The translations under genes were made by a program, and so were the position numbers. From contig OY969923.1 of NCBI GenBank assembly GCA_963704615.1, positions 2,976,001 to 3,040,000 of the forward strand: a DNA stretch of 64,000 nucleotides, in the 5' to 3' direction. Source of the stretch: Bog-756 sp963704615 (lineage in GTDB: Bacteria; Actinomycetota; Acidimicrobiia; Acidimicrobiales; RAAP-2). A model generated the notes under the pieces. That model made no database searches. It saw only the letters and a program-made list of their open reading frames with translations, and was not told where the DNA came from. Shown in pieces: positions 1 to 9,310 of this stretch; position 1 is the stretch's first letter, and the number at the start of each line of letters is the position of its first letter.

Positions 1-1
1 G

Positions 2-1291
2 TTCTTCATCAGTGTCGAGGTGCTGTCCTTGCTGGTGCTGTTCGCCGTGCTGGTGGCGGTGAGCCTCGGGCTGGGAGCGCTGGTGACGAGGACACGCGGG
101 CCCGTCGACACCCTGGCCGGCGTCGCCTCCGGATTAGGGGTGGCCGCCGGGGTCGCTGTGGTCCTGTTGGCCTATCCCCTCTGGTTCTACTTCGCCGGAC
201 CCGCCCACCTGACCGGACGCGCCTGGCCCGACTCACCAGCCGGAACGGTGGCCAACTCGCCGAGCCAATTCCTCAACGGATACATCGGTGCGCCGTTGAC
301 CGGCGTCATGCACCTCTTCGGCGGCTATCAGGGACCCACGCTCCCCCTTCTGTGCTTCCTCGGCATCGGCACCGTGGTGGTGGTGATCGCCGGTGCGGTC
401 CTCTGGCGGGGTGACCCGCTCCTGCGCTTCTTCGGCGCCGTCGGGGTGGTCGCCGCGGTGCTCTCTCTCGGGGTTGGTCACGGCTATTGGGCTCCCTGGC
501 GCCTCTTCGTCCACCTCCCGGTGCTCAACAACGTGGTCCCGGTCAACATCACCGTCATCGTCGACACCTGCGTGGCCATCATGCTGGCCGTCATCGTCGA
601 TCACGTCCGGTTCCCGGCTCGACGAGGCCGATCGGTCGGCGACCTGGGGCGCCTGGCCGGCGTGGCCGTCGCCGGCCTGGCCCTGGTACCGATCGCCGTG
701 GCGTTCTGGCCCAACATCCCCATGACGGTCCGACCGGTCGTGCTCCCCCGGTGGTTCGCGGTGTCCGCCCCCCGCCTCGGCGATCACGCGGTCGTCCTCC
801 CCTATCCCGCTGCTCTGGGGGGGATCCAGTCTTCGATGGCCTGGCAGGCGGTGGAGGGAATGACCTTCTCCATGGTGGGGGGCGGTGGTCCGGGGATCAC
901 CCCGTCCCGAGCCGGGCCGGAGGCCCCGGGGTTCGACATCCTGGCCCGGGCTTCCCTCCCGCTGGGGCCCGCGCCCCTGCCCACCAAGGCCAACCTGGTC
1001 GCCGTTCGCCAGGCCCTGGCCGGGTGGGGGGTGACCACGGTGGTGGTGCCCGACCAGCCGGACCTCCCCACCTACGACCGTGGGCGGAGCGTCCCCTACG
1101 CGGTGGGTCTGTTCACCGCCGCTCTCGGGGAAGCGCCGACCCTGCAGTCGAGGGCCTGGGTGTGGCGCGACGTGGGTCACCCCGAACCTCCAGTGCCGCT
1201 GACAACGGCGGCGTTCACCGCCTGCGCCGACCGCCCGGGGGCGCCATCACCGGGGTCCGAGGTGGCGGCGTGCGTCCTCGGGACCCGATGA
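2..1291 (+). CDS. multi-membrane protein with extracytoplasmic C-terminal domain, 5' end missing
   Basis: The gene enters from outside the window, open from base 2; 429 residues are visible. Hydrophobic stretches alternate with short loops over roughly the first 235 residues, then a soluble C-terminal domain of about 190 residues follows. The end half is clearly paralogous to the next gene: both carry a GGGGP stretch, a WGVTTVVVP segment and an AWVW near the end. No glycosyltransferase catalytic motif can be proven, although the overall form recalls GT-C or YfhO-like membrane proteins. The stop codon overlaps the next ATG (ATGA), so the two are probably co-translated. A role in surface glycan or lipid assembly is inference from the neighbours. 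Confidence 0.7.
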   Translation, partial: FFISVEVLSLLVLFAVLVAVSLGLGALVTRTRGPVDTLAGVASGLGVAAGVAVVLLAYPLWFYFAGPAHLTGRAWPDSPAGTVANSPSQFLNGYIGAPLTGVMHLFGGYQGPTLPLLCFLGIGTVVVVIAGAVLWRGDPLLRFFGAVGVVAAVLSLGVGHGYWAPWRLFVHLPVLNNVVPVNITVIVDTCVAIMLAVIVDHVRFPARRGRSVGDLGRLAGVAVAGLALVPIAVAFWPNIPMTVRPVVLPRWFAVSAPRLGDHAVVLPYPAALGGIQSSMAWQAVEGMTFSMVGGGGPGITPSRAGPEAPGFDILARASLPLGPAPLPTKANLVAVRQALAGWGVTTVVVPDQPDLPTYDRGRSVPYAVGLFTAALGEAPTLQSRAWVWRDVGHPEPPVPLTTAAFTACADRPGAPSPGSEVAACVLGTR

Positions 1292-3381
1292 CCGACGTCA
1301 CCGCACCACCGGCGGGCCGACCGGTACGGCCACCGGGGACCGAGCGACGACCCGACTCGGAGGCCGGGCCCGGGCGGAGGAGGGTTGGATTCACCGGGCC
1401 GGCCCGTTACCTGGCCGCCGGTGGGCTCTACCTGGCCACCTCGGTCGGACTGTGGTGGCACGTGTGGACCGGGGGGCCGTCAGCCGTGATGACCTGTGCC
1501 TGCACCGACGCCGGCCGCATGGTCTGGTACCTGGAGTGGTCCAAGTTCGCGCTCGTCCACGGCCATTCCCTTCTCTGGTCGAACTGGATGTTCCATCCCG
1601 CCGGATTCAACCTGCTGAGCGACACCGGGGCCCCGGCCATCGCGTTGGTCATGTCGCCGGTGACCCTTCTCTTCGGGCCGGTGGCGGCCATGAACGTGGC
1701 CTCGACGCTGGCCCCGGCATTGACCGCCTTCACCATGTTCTGGCTGCTGCAGCGCTGGGTGCGCTGGACACCGGCCGCCTTCGTCGGCGGGCTGGCCTAC
1801 GGGTTCTCCGCCGCCGTCATCGTCCCGGTGGCCTTCGGTTGGCTCAACCTGGCCTCCCTCGCTCTGCTCCCGCTGATGGTGGCGTGCTTCGACGAGCTGG
1901 TCATCCGCCAACACGCCCGTCCGGCCCGAGTGGGTGTCGTCCTGGCCGTTCTGGTGACCGTCGAATACTTCGTGAGCACCGAGATGGTCCTCATCACAAC
2001 GGTCTCGGCTCTGGTGGCCGCGGTGGTGTTGGTCGGGTACGCCGGCTTGCGCCACCGCGACGAGCTCCGGCGCCGGGGCAGACATGCGCTCATCGGGATC
2101 GCCACCGCGGTCGGCCTCACCTCCATCCTGCTCGCCTACCCGGTCTGGTTCGTCCTCGCCGGGCCGGCTCACCTGAGCGGGATGGTGTGGTCGACCAACG
2201 TGCCCGGCAACCTCGGGAACACCATCGGCAATTTGTGGAACCGCTTTGGCCAGTGGGGCCCGATCGGTTCGGGTGGACTCGCCCGCGCCGCGGTCGCCCT
2301 CGGCGGCTATCGGGGCCCGCCGACGCCCTCTCCCTCCTACCTGGGACCCGGTATGCTCCTGATCATGGTCGGGGGGGCCCTGGTGTGGCGGTCGGATCGC
2401 CGGCTGTGGTTCTTCGGGGCCCTGGGAGTGGTCACTTTCGCGCTCAGCCTGCGGGTCGGCGGTGGACAGACCGGGCCGTGGGCCGCGGTCACCCACCTTC
2501 CTCTGTTCGACAACGTGGTGCAGTCACGCTTCGCCGCTGTCTTCGTGCTCTGCGCGGCGGTGATGGTGGCCATCGTCGTCGACAGGACCCGGTCGGACAC
2601 ACAGTCGTGGCTGACCCGGCGTCGGAACGGAGCCCGGCGGCAGGAAGCCAGAGTTCGTCTTCGACCCGCCACCGGCTCGGTGCGGTGGGCGTCAACGGCG
2701 GCGGCCGGGGTGGTCACCTTGGTGGCGCTGGGTCCGGTGGCCGCGGCGCTGTCTCCCAACCTTCCCCTGGTGGTCCAACCGGTGTCGGTGCCGCACTGGT
2801 TCCTCACCGCCGCCGAGCACCTCCCGTCAGGCCAGGTGGTGCTCACCTATCCCTTCGCCACCGCTGACTCGCAGGCGTCGATCCCCTGGCAGGCCATCGG
2901 TGGGATGCACTACGCCATGGCCGGTGGAGGTGGTCCCGCCGGCACGGTGGCCCGGGCCGGCGGGAACGAAGTCGGATTCAGTGTGTTGAGGCAAGCGTCG
3001 GTGCCTCTGCTCACCAACCCGTCGTTGTCCCCCGCCAACCTCGAGGCGGTCAGGGACGCCATGCGCCACTGGGGGGTGACGACGGTGGTGGTGCCGGTCG
3101 ACACCGGCCTCCCCCCGTACCAGACGGCGCGGGGGACGGCTTACGGGGTGGCATTCTTCACCACCGTGCTGGGATCTGAACCCACCGACCAGGATCAGGC
3201 CTGGGTGTGGTCGAAGGTCGGGCACGACCCGGCTCCGGTGACCATCACCCCGTCGGCCTTCGCCGCCTGCGTCGAGCAGGGCACGGCAGGAGGGTCGTCC
3301 GGCAGCGGCGCTGTCGCCCGGTGCGTGCTGGACCAGTCCTCAGGATCCGCCGCCGGTGACCCCGAGCCCGGCCGTCCATGA
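1288..3381 (+). CDS. multi-membrane protein, paralogue of the preceding gene (GT-C/YfhO-like form)
   Basis: 697 residues. The ATG overlaps the upstream stop as ATGA, which fixes the start. An N-terminal Arg/Pro-rich cytoplasmic tail of about 35 residues is followed by around ten or more membrane segments up to about residue 490, with a long loop near 310-350 that contains WNRFGQWGP. A soluble C-terminal domain of about 200 residues then follows. That domain aligns by eye with the previous gene (GGGGP, WGVTTVVVP, FAAC/FTAC near the end), indicating a tandem duplication. Function is unknown; integral-membrane glycosyltransferases and YfhO-like proteins have this form. The stop again overlaps the next start by ATGA, giving a three-gene translationally coupled set. 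Confidence 0.75.
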   Translation: MTDVTAPPAGRPVRPPGTERRPDSEAGPGRRRVGFTGPARYLAAGGLYLATSVGLWWHVWTGGPSAVMTCACTDAGRMVWYLEWSKFALVHGHSLLWSNWMFHPAGFNLLSDTGAPAIALVMSPVTLLFGPVAAMNVASTLAPALTAFTMFWLLQRWVRWTPAAFVGGLAYGFSAAVIVPVAFGWLNLASLALLPLMVACFDELVIRQHARPARVGVVLAVLVTVEYFVSTEMVLITTVSALVAAVVLVGYAGLRHRDELRRRGRHALIGIATAVGLTSILLAYPVWFVLAGPAHLSGMVWSTNVPGNLGNTIGNLWNRFGQWGPIGSGGLARAAVALGGYRGPPTPSPSYLGPGMLLIMVGGALVWRSDRRLWFFGALGVVTFALSLRVGGGQTGPWAAVTHLPLFDNVVQSRFAAVFVLCAAVMVAIVVDRTRSDTQSWLTRRRNGARRQEARVRLRPATGSVRWASTAAAGVVTLVALGPVAAALSPNLPLVVQPVSVPHWFLTAAEHLPSGQVVLTYPFATADSQASIPWQAIGGMHYAMAGGGGPAGTVARAGGNEVGFSVLRQASVPLLTNPSLSPANLEAVRDAMRHWGVTTVVVPVDTGLPPYQTARGTAYGVAFFTTVLGSEPTDQDQAWVWSKVGHDPAPVTITPSAFAACVEQGTAGGSSGSGAVARCVLDQSSGSAAGDPEPGRP

Positions 3382-4556
3382 CCGAGACCCCTGTCGTCTC
3401 GCCCACGACCGAGAGCCGTGAGGGCTTCCGACTCGGCAACCGCCCGTGCCTCACCGGGGTCCGAGCGCTGGGCATCGCCGGTGTCCTCATCTATCACGCC
3501 AACTGGAGAGCCCTACCCGGCTCGTGGGCCATGCTCCAGATGTTCTTCGTCCTGAGTGGCTTCTTGATCACCGCCATGCTCTCTGCCGAAGGCAAGCGCA
3601 ATGGCCGGGTCAGCCTCAAGGGCTTCTACTCGCGGCGGGCAGCACGCCTGCTCCCACCCCTGGTGCTGACCATCGCCCTGATGGCCATCTATTCGGCTTT
3701 GGTCTACGTGGCTGACGCCGGCCAGAGGATCTGGGGGGACAGCGCGGCCGCCATGTTCTACTACGCCGACTACCGCTCGGCCTTCGGTCACGAGCCGTTC
3801 TTCGGGTTTCTGGCCCAGTGCTGGTCACTGTCGGTCGAGGAGCAGTACTACATCATCTGGTCGATCCTGATGGTGGCGGCGGTGGCAGCCGGTCGGCGGC
3901 GCCTGGCCTACGGGTTCGCCATCGCCGGCATCGTCGCCAGCGCGGCCGACCGCACCTACCTGACCCTTTCGGCCCCCCATTTCGACACCGCGGTCTTCGA
4001 CCGGATCTACTACGCCTTCGACACCCGAGCCGACGCGCTGTTCCTCGGCTGTCTGCTCGGGCTGCTCGCCTCCGACGGCTATCTCAACGGTTGGTCGCAA
4101 AGAACCAAGAGGCTGACCACCGTGGCCGCGGCGGCATCGACGGTGTTCTTCGCCTGGATCCTGGTCGAGGCGCCGCTCTTCCGCGAGAGCCTGGTCGTCT
4201 GGCAGCTCCCGGCCACCACGGTGGCCTGTGCCATCGTCTTCGTCTACTTCGTGGTGTGCCCGACCGGGCTCGGGTCCCGCGCCGTGGGCATCGGTGTACT
4301 GGTGTTCATCGGGGACCTTTCCTACACCATCTACCTCGTGCACTTCCCCGTCTACATCGCCGTGCGGTCCAACAAAACCGGGTGGTTTTCGTGGCCCATC
4401 GAGCTGGCCCGCCTGGCCATCATCTTCGCCATCGCCATCGCCAGCTGGTTCCTCATCGAGCGACCGCTCCTGCGCTGGCGCCAACAGTCGGCGGCCCGCT
4501 CGGGGGCGGCAGGCCCGCCGGGACCAGACAAGGCCGCGGTGGCCATACCGGGCTAG
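3378..4556 (+). CDS. acyltransferase-3 family membrane protein (OafA/YrhL-like)
   Basis: 392 residues, the usual size for the acyltransferase-3 domain without a C-terminal SGNH domain. The family hallmarks are present: the active-site His region around His40 (LIYHANW), FFVLSGFLI at 56-64, the FYSRRAARLLPP segment at 83-94, and SVEEQYY at 152-158. About ten membrane helices are visible. These proteins transfer O-acyl groups (acetyl, succinyl or similar) from the cytoplasmic donor to sugars of surface glycans, antibiotics or lipids. The ATG overlaps the preceding stop (ATGA), so it is coupled to the two membrane proteins upstream. The acceptor cannot be read from the sequence. Confidence 0.9.
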   Translation: MTETPVVSPTTESREGFRLGNRPCLTGVRALGIAGVLIYHANWRALPGSWAMLQMFFVLSGFLITAMLSAEGKRNGRVSLKGFYSRRAARLLPPLVLTIALMAIYSALVYVADAGQRIWGDSAAAMFYYADYRSAFGHEPFFGFLAQCWSLSVEEQYYIIWSILMVAAVAAGRRRLAYGFAIAGIVASAADRTYLTLSAPHFDTAVFDRIYYAFDTRADALFLGCLLGLLASDGYLNGWSQRTKRLTTVAAAASTVFFAWILVEAPLFRESLVVWQLPATTVACAIVFVYFVVCPTGLGSRAVGIGVLVFIGDLSYTIYLVHFPVYIAVRSNKTGWFSWPIELARLAIIFAIAIASWFLIERPLLRWRQQSAARSGAAGPPGPDKAAVAIPG

Positions 4557-4571
4557 CCGAGCGGGGTCGGC

Positions 4572-6450
4572 TCACCCCGGGGTGTCGGCCGGGTCGGTCG
4601 AGTGCCCCCCCTGGGCCCGGGTGATGGTCACCGACAGATCCCCCACCCGGCCCAGGTACCCGGGTGTCGAGGGCGACGACCGGGTCCAGGTGCGCAGCTC
4701 GACCGAACGGTCCTCCCTGCCGGTGGACTCGAAGCCGGGGCCGAACTGGGCCCGCCACAGCCTGTTGACCCTGGGGTGATATCCGCGCTGGTCGAGCTGG
4801 TTGACCAGGCCGATGAACTTCTCGAGATCGAGGAGGCGGTGGCCGGGGGTCGCCCCCGCCCCACTGTCGTTGACGAAGACGGTCCCCCGGTCATCGAGGG
4901 ACGGGATCACCAGGGACACCAACCCACCCACCTGGGGATCGGAGACGGAAGCAAGCGGCGGGATATCCGCCACCCGGACGCAGAGCACCACCGAGGCCGC
5001 CACCCCGATGACGCAGGCCGCCACCCGGACCAACGGCGAGGTGGTCGCCCCGGTCCGGCCATGGGCCGACGAGGAAGCGGCCAGGCGCAGCATGCCCATC
5101 CCGATGGCCGCAGTCACCGGCACGGCGATGGCCCACACCACCAGGTACCCGTAGACCACGCCGACCACGCCGGACACCGCCCACACCATGGCCACGAATC
5201 CGACCAGGCTGAGTCCACCGAGGCCGGCGGCGAAGCGGTTGTGCTGGCGGATGCCGAAGACGACGGTGCCCACACCGATCAGCAGGGCCACCGCCGTTGC
5301 CGTCCCCGCAGCCACACCGTGTTGCGGGGTCCCACCCAGGTACGAGCTCATCACCTCGGAGGGTCCGACGAGAAGCACCCCGTACACCGCCACCACCGAG
5401 CGCACGCTGGCCGCCAGAGTCGGACCGGGGTGGTCGGCCGCGAAGAACCGGTAGATGAGGGTCAGGTTGCCGGGGTTGTTGGTCAGCTGCTGGATGATCG
5501 GGGGGAGCCACATCACCACGAACACCACCGCGCCGGCGATCCCCCATCCACTGGCCTCGGGGCCCCAGCGCCGACGGAGGTAACGAGGCGTCGCTTCGTC
5601 GCCCACCGGTGCCGTGGCCGTCGTCATGGCTGTCGTCCTGACCCTCCTCCGTCGGTCCACCACGACAGCCACCACCACGACGAGGGTGACGGCGAACAGT
5701 GCAGCCACCAGTGGCAGTGGCGGCGATGTTGGTCTGCACGATGAAGGATCCGACCAGCAGCGCACCCAACAAGGAGAGCGGCGACCGGTCGATGGCGGCG
5801 GCGCACAACAGGATGAACAAGAGGAGGGGGAAGATCACCACCATCGGGTTCCAGGGGCTGACCAGCCCCCCGAGCGCTCCCTCCGAGTAGGTGATGCTGC
5901 CCGGGCCGACCGTGGCCAGGATGGAGCCCAGCAGGCAGATCCACAGGGCGGCCCACAGCGCCCGGGCCGGCGTGCTGCGCCGGCGCACCAACCCCACACA
6001 GGCGGCGGCAGCCGAGGCGTTGATCAGGGTGGCACCCACGAACATGGCCTGGGCGCCCGAGCCGAGGACCCGGTAGACGAGGGACAGCAGGTAGAAGTAG
6101 CTGGGTCCCGGGTGGTTCCAGCCGTAGCGGTCGAACACGCCCAGCTGTTGCTTCCAGGTCAGGGCCCGGCGGGTATGGAGATCGATGAGGGCGAGGTCGT
6201 CGGGCAGGTAGATGTGCTGGCCGGGGGCGAAGAGGAGGCGTCCGAGAGCCAAGGCAAAGGGCACGATAACCATGGCGAAGGCCAGGGCGGTCATCCACGA
6301 CGGGCGCGGAACGAGACGGGCCCCCCGTCTCGACGCCCGGCCCGGAGCGCCGCGGGACGAACCGGTGCCGGTCCCGTCCCCACCTGTCTCCGCCTCCGGT
6401 GACGGCGGGGTGTTCGAGAGGATCACGCCCAGGTCGGAGTCGGGACCCAT
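4572..6450 (-). CDS. multi-membrane protein (GT-C-like form), interrupted by one frameshift
   Basis: Two overlapping frames on the minus strand join into one protein. The first runs from ATG at 6450 to about 5715, ending in the segment FIVQTNIAATA. The second takes over there (LVAALFAVTLVVV) and ends at 4572. Removing one base near 5700-5735 gives 1,878 nt and a 625-residue protein, so the break is a single-base insertion, either a consensus error or a real mutation. The N-terminus is acidic and disordered, then comes a first helix and a loop with LPDDLALIDLHTRRAL and YGWNHPGPSYFY. This recalls GT-C membrane glycosyltransferases, where acidic residues in the first outer loop are catalytic. 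It converges with the acyltransferase gene. Exact function unknown. Confidence 0.65.
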
Positions 6451-6512
6451 GGAACGACGATCCTACGACACCGATGACCGAACCAACGGGGTGCTCACCG
6501 GTGCCGAGACGA

Positions 6513-6926
6513 TCAGAAGCTGGGGATATACCCCCCGCGGCCCATTGCCTCGCTCTCGAAGGGATCGACCGACTCGTCGATCCCACCCCGGACCTCGGTC
6601 ACCCAGGGAAGCCGGTCATGGAGGATCCGCTCCACGCCGCCCTGGAGGGTGGAGGCACTGACGGCACACGAGCTGCAGGCCCCTTGCAGCTGGACCTCGA
6701 CCACCCCGGTGGCCACGTCGGCGAAGAGGAGGGCCAGATCCCCCCCATCGGCCTGGACGGCGGGGCGCATGAGCTCGATCAAGCTGTTGAGCTGGGACAA
6801 CCGATCACCGCGCTCCTCGTCGGTCAGGGTGGCGTCGCCCTCAGGGGCATCGGCGGCCGGCGTCTCGGGTACCCCGGCCTCGGGGCTCACCCCCGCTCCT
6901 CCCCCGTCAATCCGGTCGTCGTCCAC
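6513..6926 (-). CDS. NifU C-terminal-domain protein (Fe-S cluster scaffold/carrier)
   Basis: 137 residues from a GTG at 6926, preceded by an AGAGGA-type ribosome site; the reading frame stays open further upstream but lacks family similarity there. After a Pro/Ala/Asp-rich N-terminal tail, the NifU-like fold spans about residues 45-120. It contains LMRPAVQADGGDLALLFADV and the cluster-binding CSSC motif, the pair of cysteines typical of NifU C-terminal and NfuA proteins. Such proteins carry or assemble [4Fe-4S] clusters in the cytoplasm. It ends 62 bp before the ATG of the frameshifted membrane gene's upstream side and is divergent from the F420-type oxidoreductase, across a 175-bp gap. Confidence 0.85.
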   Translation of the reverse strand: MDDDRIDGGGAGVSPEAGVPETPAADAPEGDATLTDEERGDRLSQLNSLIELMRPAVQADGGDLALLFADVATGVVEVQLQGACSSCAVSASTLQGGVERILHDRLPWVTEVRGGIDESVDPFESEAMGRGGYIPSF

Positions 6927-7101
6927 TGTCGTCCTCTCGTTCGCCCTCTCGGCGTCCGGCTCGGGCCGTGGCCGTCGTTCCGGACATTCCCACCACCCCA
7001 GTCTGCCGCGTCGGCGGACTGTTTCGAACGACCGGGCCTGACCTCCCCTCAGGTGGTGGCACGGTCGCAACGGCCACCGATGGCGGAGGATACGATGCGT
7101 T

Positions 7102-8106
7102 GTGCCCATGGAGCCATCCGTCACTCCCCTGGGGCCGATCGGACTCGTCCTCCCGACCTTCCTGCAGGAGCCGGCACCTTCACGGCCCGGGGTCCCGGAC
7201 ACGGGGACCGGCTATGGCCCCGACGACCGCGGCTCGGACCTGGCCGCCGTCTGTTCGGAGGCCGAGCAGCTCGGGGCCGATGCCTTGTGGGCCTGTGACC
7301 ACGTCTTCTGGCACGGCCCCTGCCTCGAATGCATGGTGGCCCTCACCGTGGCCGCCGGGGCCACCGAGCGGAGTTCGGTGGGGACGTGCGTGATGCAGCT
7401 CCCACTGCGGCGGGCCACCGTGGTGGCCAAGCAGGCGGCGACGCTCCAGACCATCTCGGGAGGACGGCTCGTCCTCGGGGTGGGGGTCGGGAGCCACGAA
7501 GGCGAATACGAGGCGGCCGGGGTCGACTACCACGCCCGCGGTCGCCTGCTCGATGACGGCATCGCCGAGCTCCGGAGTTCGTGGGCCAGCGCACAGGGAG
7601 CACCAGCGCACGCGATCGAGCCGGGCAGCCCGAGCCCCTACCGGCAGTTGCCCGCGGCGCCGGCCATCCCGGTGTGGGTGGGGGGATCGTCCGAAGCGGC
7701 TCTGCGGCGTGCGGCCGCTCTGGCCGATGGATGGATGCCCCTCTTTCTCACGCCCGATGCGTACCGCGATGCCCTCGAGCGACTGGCCAAGGAGGTCGAT
7801 CGGGCCGGTCGGGCCCCCGATGATGTGACGCCGTCGATCGTGCTGTTCGTCTCCATCGACGACGATCCCCGCCGCGCCCTCGACCGGGGCACCGCATGGA
7901 TGTCATCCCTCTATGGGATTCCGGCCAAAGCGTTCGCCCGCCACCTGGTCAGCGGAACGGCAACAGAGGTGGCGGAAACGATCGCCGCATTCAGCGATGC
8001 CGGAGCTGCCCATGTGGCGGTGTACGTGACCGAGGACCAACCGTTGGGGCAGTTCGAAACTCTGGTCGCCGCTCTGCCGGCTGCCGGCGTCCGGACTCGA
8101 GACTAG
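7102..8106 (+). CDS. LLM-class (luciferase-like) F420-dependent oxidoreductase
   Basis: 334 residues. The GTG at 7102 lies 11 nt after a GGAGGA site at 7085-7090; an ATG at 7108 is possible. Family features are the N-terminal strand GLVLPTF, the DALWACDHVFW segment, the LQTISGGRLVLGVGVGS motif near the middle, and PVWVGGSSEAALRRAA in the second half, the cofactor-phosphate side of the TIM barrel. Proteins with this pattern are mostly F420-dependent in actinobacteria, though FMN-dependent members exist. The substrate is unknown. The downstream thiolase and FabH-like genes start 18 nt later, so a shared role in lipid or acyl-CoA metabolism is plausible but inferred. Confidence 0.88.
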   Translation: MPMEPSVTPLGPIGLVLPTFLQEPAPSRPGVPDTGTGYGPDDRGSDLAAVCSEAEQLGADALWACDHVFWHGPCLECMVALTVAAGATERSSVGTCVMQLPLRRATVVAKQAATLQTISGGRLVLGVGVGSHEGEYEAAGVDYHARGRLLDDGIAELRSSWASAQGAPAHAIEPGSPSPYRQLPAAPAIPVWVGGSSEAALRRAAALADGWMPLFLTPDAYRDALERLAKEVDRAGRAPDDVTPSIVLFVSIDDDPRRALDRGTAWMSSLYGIPAKAFARHLVSGTATEVAETIAAFSDAGAAHVAVYVTEDQPLGQFETLVAALPAAGVRTRD

Positions 8107-8124
8107 CGAGGACAACGAGACAGG

Positions 8125-9291
8125 ATGGACCGCACACCTCGCATCGTGGGCACGGCCATGACGGCCATGAACCGCCGGGACAGACCTATCGAGGACATGG
8201 CTCACCAAGTGGTGAGCGAGGCCCTCGGTGACGCCGATGTGGACCCGGCCGACGTCAACCTGGTTGTCTTCGGCAACGCCACCGCCGGCCGGCTCGTCGA
8301 TCAGGGCTGCATTCGGGGTCAGACCTTCCTCCGCCGGGCTGGGCTGCGCCACGCCGGCATCGTCAACGTGGACAACTCGTGTGCCGGTGGAGCCTCCGCC
8401 CTCCACCTGGCCACCTTGGCCTCGCGGGGGGGCACCGGTACCGTCCTGGCCGTGGGTGTCGAGAAGATGTGGACCGGCGACCGGGCGGCCACCCTGGCCG
8501 GTATCGAGGACGGGGTCCCCCGGGCCGATCGCCTCCGCATGCACGACGAGCTCGAGAACCCCTCGGGCTCGGTGCTGATGGCCCTCAACGCGGCATGGAC
8601 GCTCATCCAGATGCGCGAGCGGGACGCCACGGTGGAGGAATTCGCGGCGGCCGCGGTCAAGGCCCGTCGCCACGGTGCTCTCAACCCCAAGGCCCAGTTC
8701 CAGACCGAGGTCAGCGTGGACGAGGTTCTCGAATCTCCCTCCATCGTGTGGCCGCTGACCCGGCTGATGTGCTCGTCGTTCACCGACGGGGCGGCCGCCG
8801 TGGTCTTGTCGGCCGAACCCCGGGCCGGCACACCGAGGATCCGATCGAGCACCGTCCGTTCGGGCAACGGCGACATGGACTATCACGATCGTCTGGCCGA
8901 GGCCAGCCTGGCCGCGTGGGACGACGCCGGAGTCGATCCCTCCGATGTGGACGTCGTAGAGCTGCACGACGCCACCAGCGCCGAGGAGCTCTACGCGCTC
9001 GAATCTCTCGGTTTCTTCAAGCCGGGCGATGCCGGACCAGCCACCCAGGCGGGCGACACCACCATCGGGGGCAAGGGGATCACCGTCAACACCAGCGGAG
9101 GCCTGGTGGCCCGCGGTCATCCTCTCGGGGCCACCGGGATCGCCCAGGTGGTCGAGCTGACCGCCCAGCTCCGCAACGAGGCGGGCCCACGCCAGGTGGA
9201 TGGAGCCCGATTGGCGGCGGCGGCCAATACCGGTGGCATCATCGGTAAGGACGCAGGATTCATCGGAATCCACATACTCGAGGCCGGTTGA
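8125..9291 (+). CDS. SCP2-type thiolase-fold protein (acetyl-CoA acetyltransferase-like)
   Basis: 388 residues. The nucleophilic cysteine is visible as Cys86 in DNSCAGGAS, and the histidine motif GLVARGHPLGATG places His332. The C-terminal second catalytic cysteine of classical thiolases (CxG) is not there; the equivalent segment reads AAANTGG. This is the pattern of SCP-x-like or lipid-transfer thiolase-fold proteins, which may cleave branched or steroid acyl-CoAs or do condensation or aldol chemistry with a partner. The partner subunit (DUF35-type OB-fold) common in such systems is not adjacent. The following FabH-like gene begins 19 nt downstream, and the pair is probably co-transcribed. 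Confidence 0.85.
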   Translation: MDRTPRIVGTAMTAMNRRDRPIEDMAHQVVSEALGDADVDPADVNLVVFGNATAGRLVDQGCIRGQTFLRRAGLRHAGIVNVDNSCAGGASALHLATLASRGGTGTVLAVGVEKMWTGDRAATLAGIEDGVPRADRLRMHDELENPSGSVLMALNAAWTLIQMRERDATVEEFAAAAVKARRHGALNPKAQFQTEVSVDEVLESPSIVWPLTRLMCSSFTDGAAAVVLSAEPRAGTPRIRSSTVRSGNGDMDYHDRLAEASLAAWDDAGVDPSDVDVVELHDATSAEELYALESLGFFKPGDAGPATQAGDTTIGGKGITVNTSGGLVARGHPLGATGIAQVVELTAQLRNEAGPRQVDGARLAAAANTGGIIGKDAGFIGIHILEAG

Positions 9292-9310
9292 CCATGAGCC
9301 ACACCGAAGC

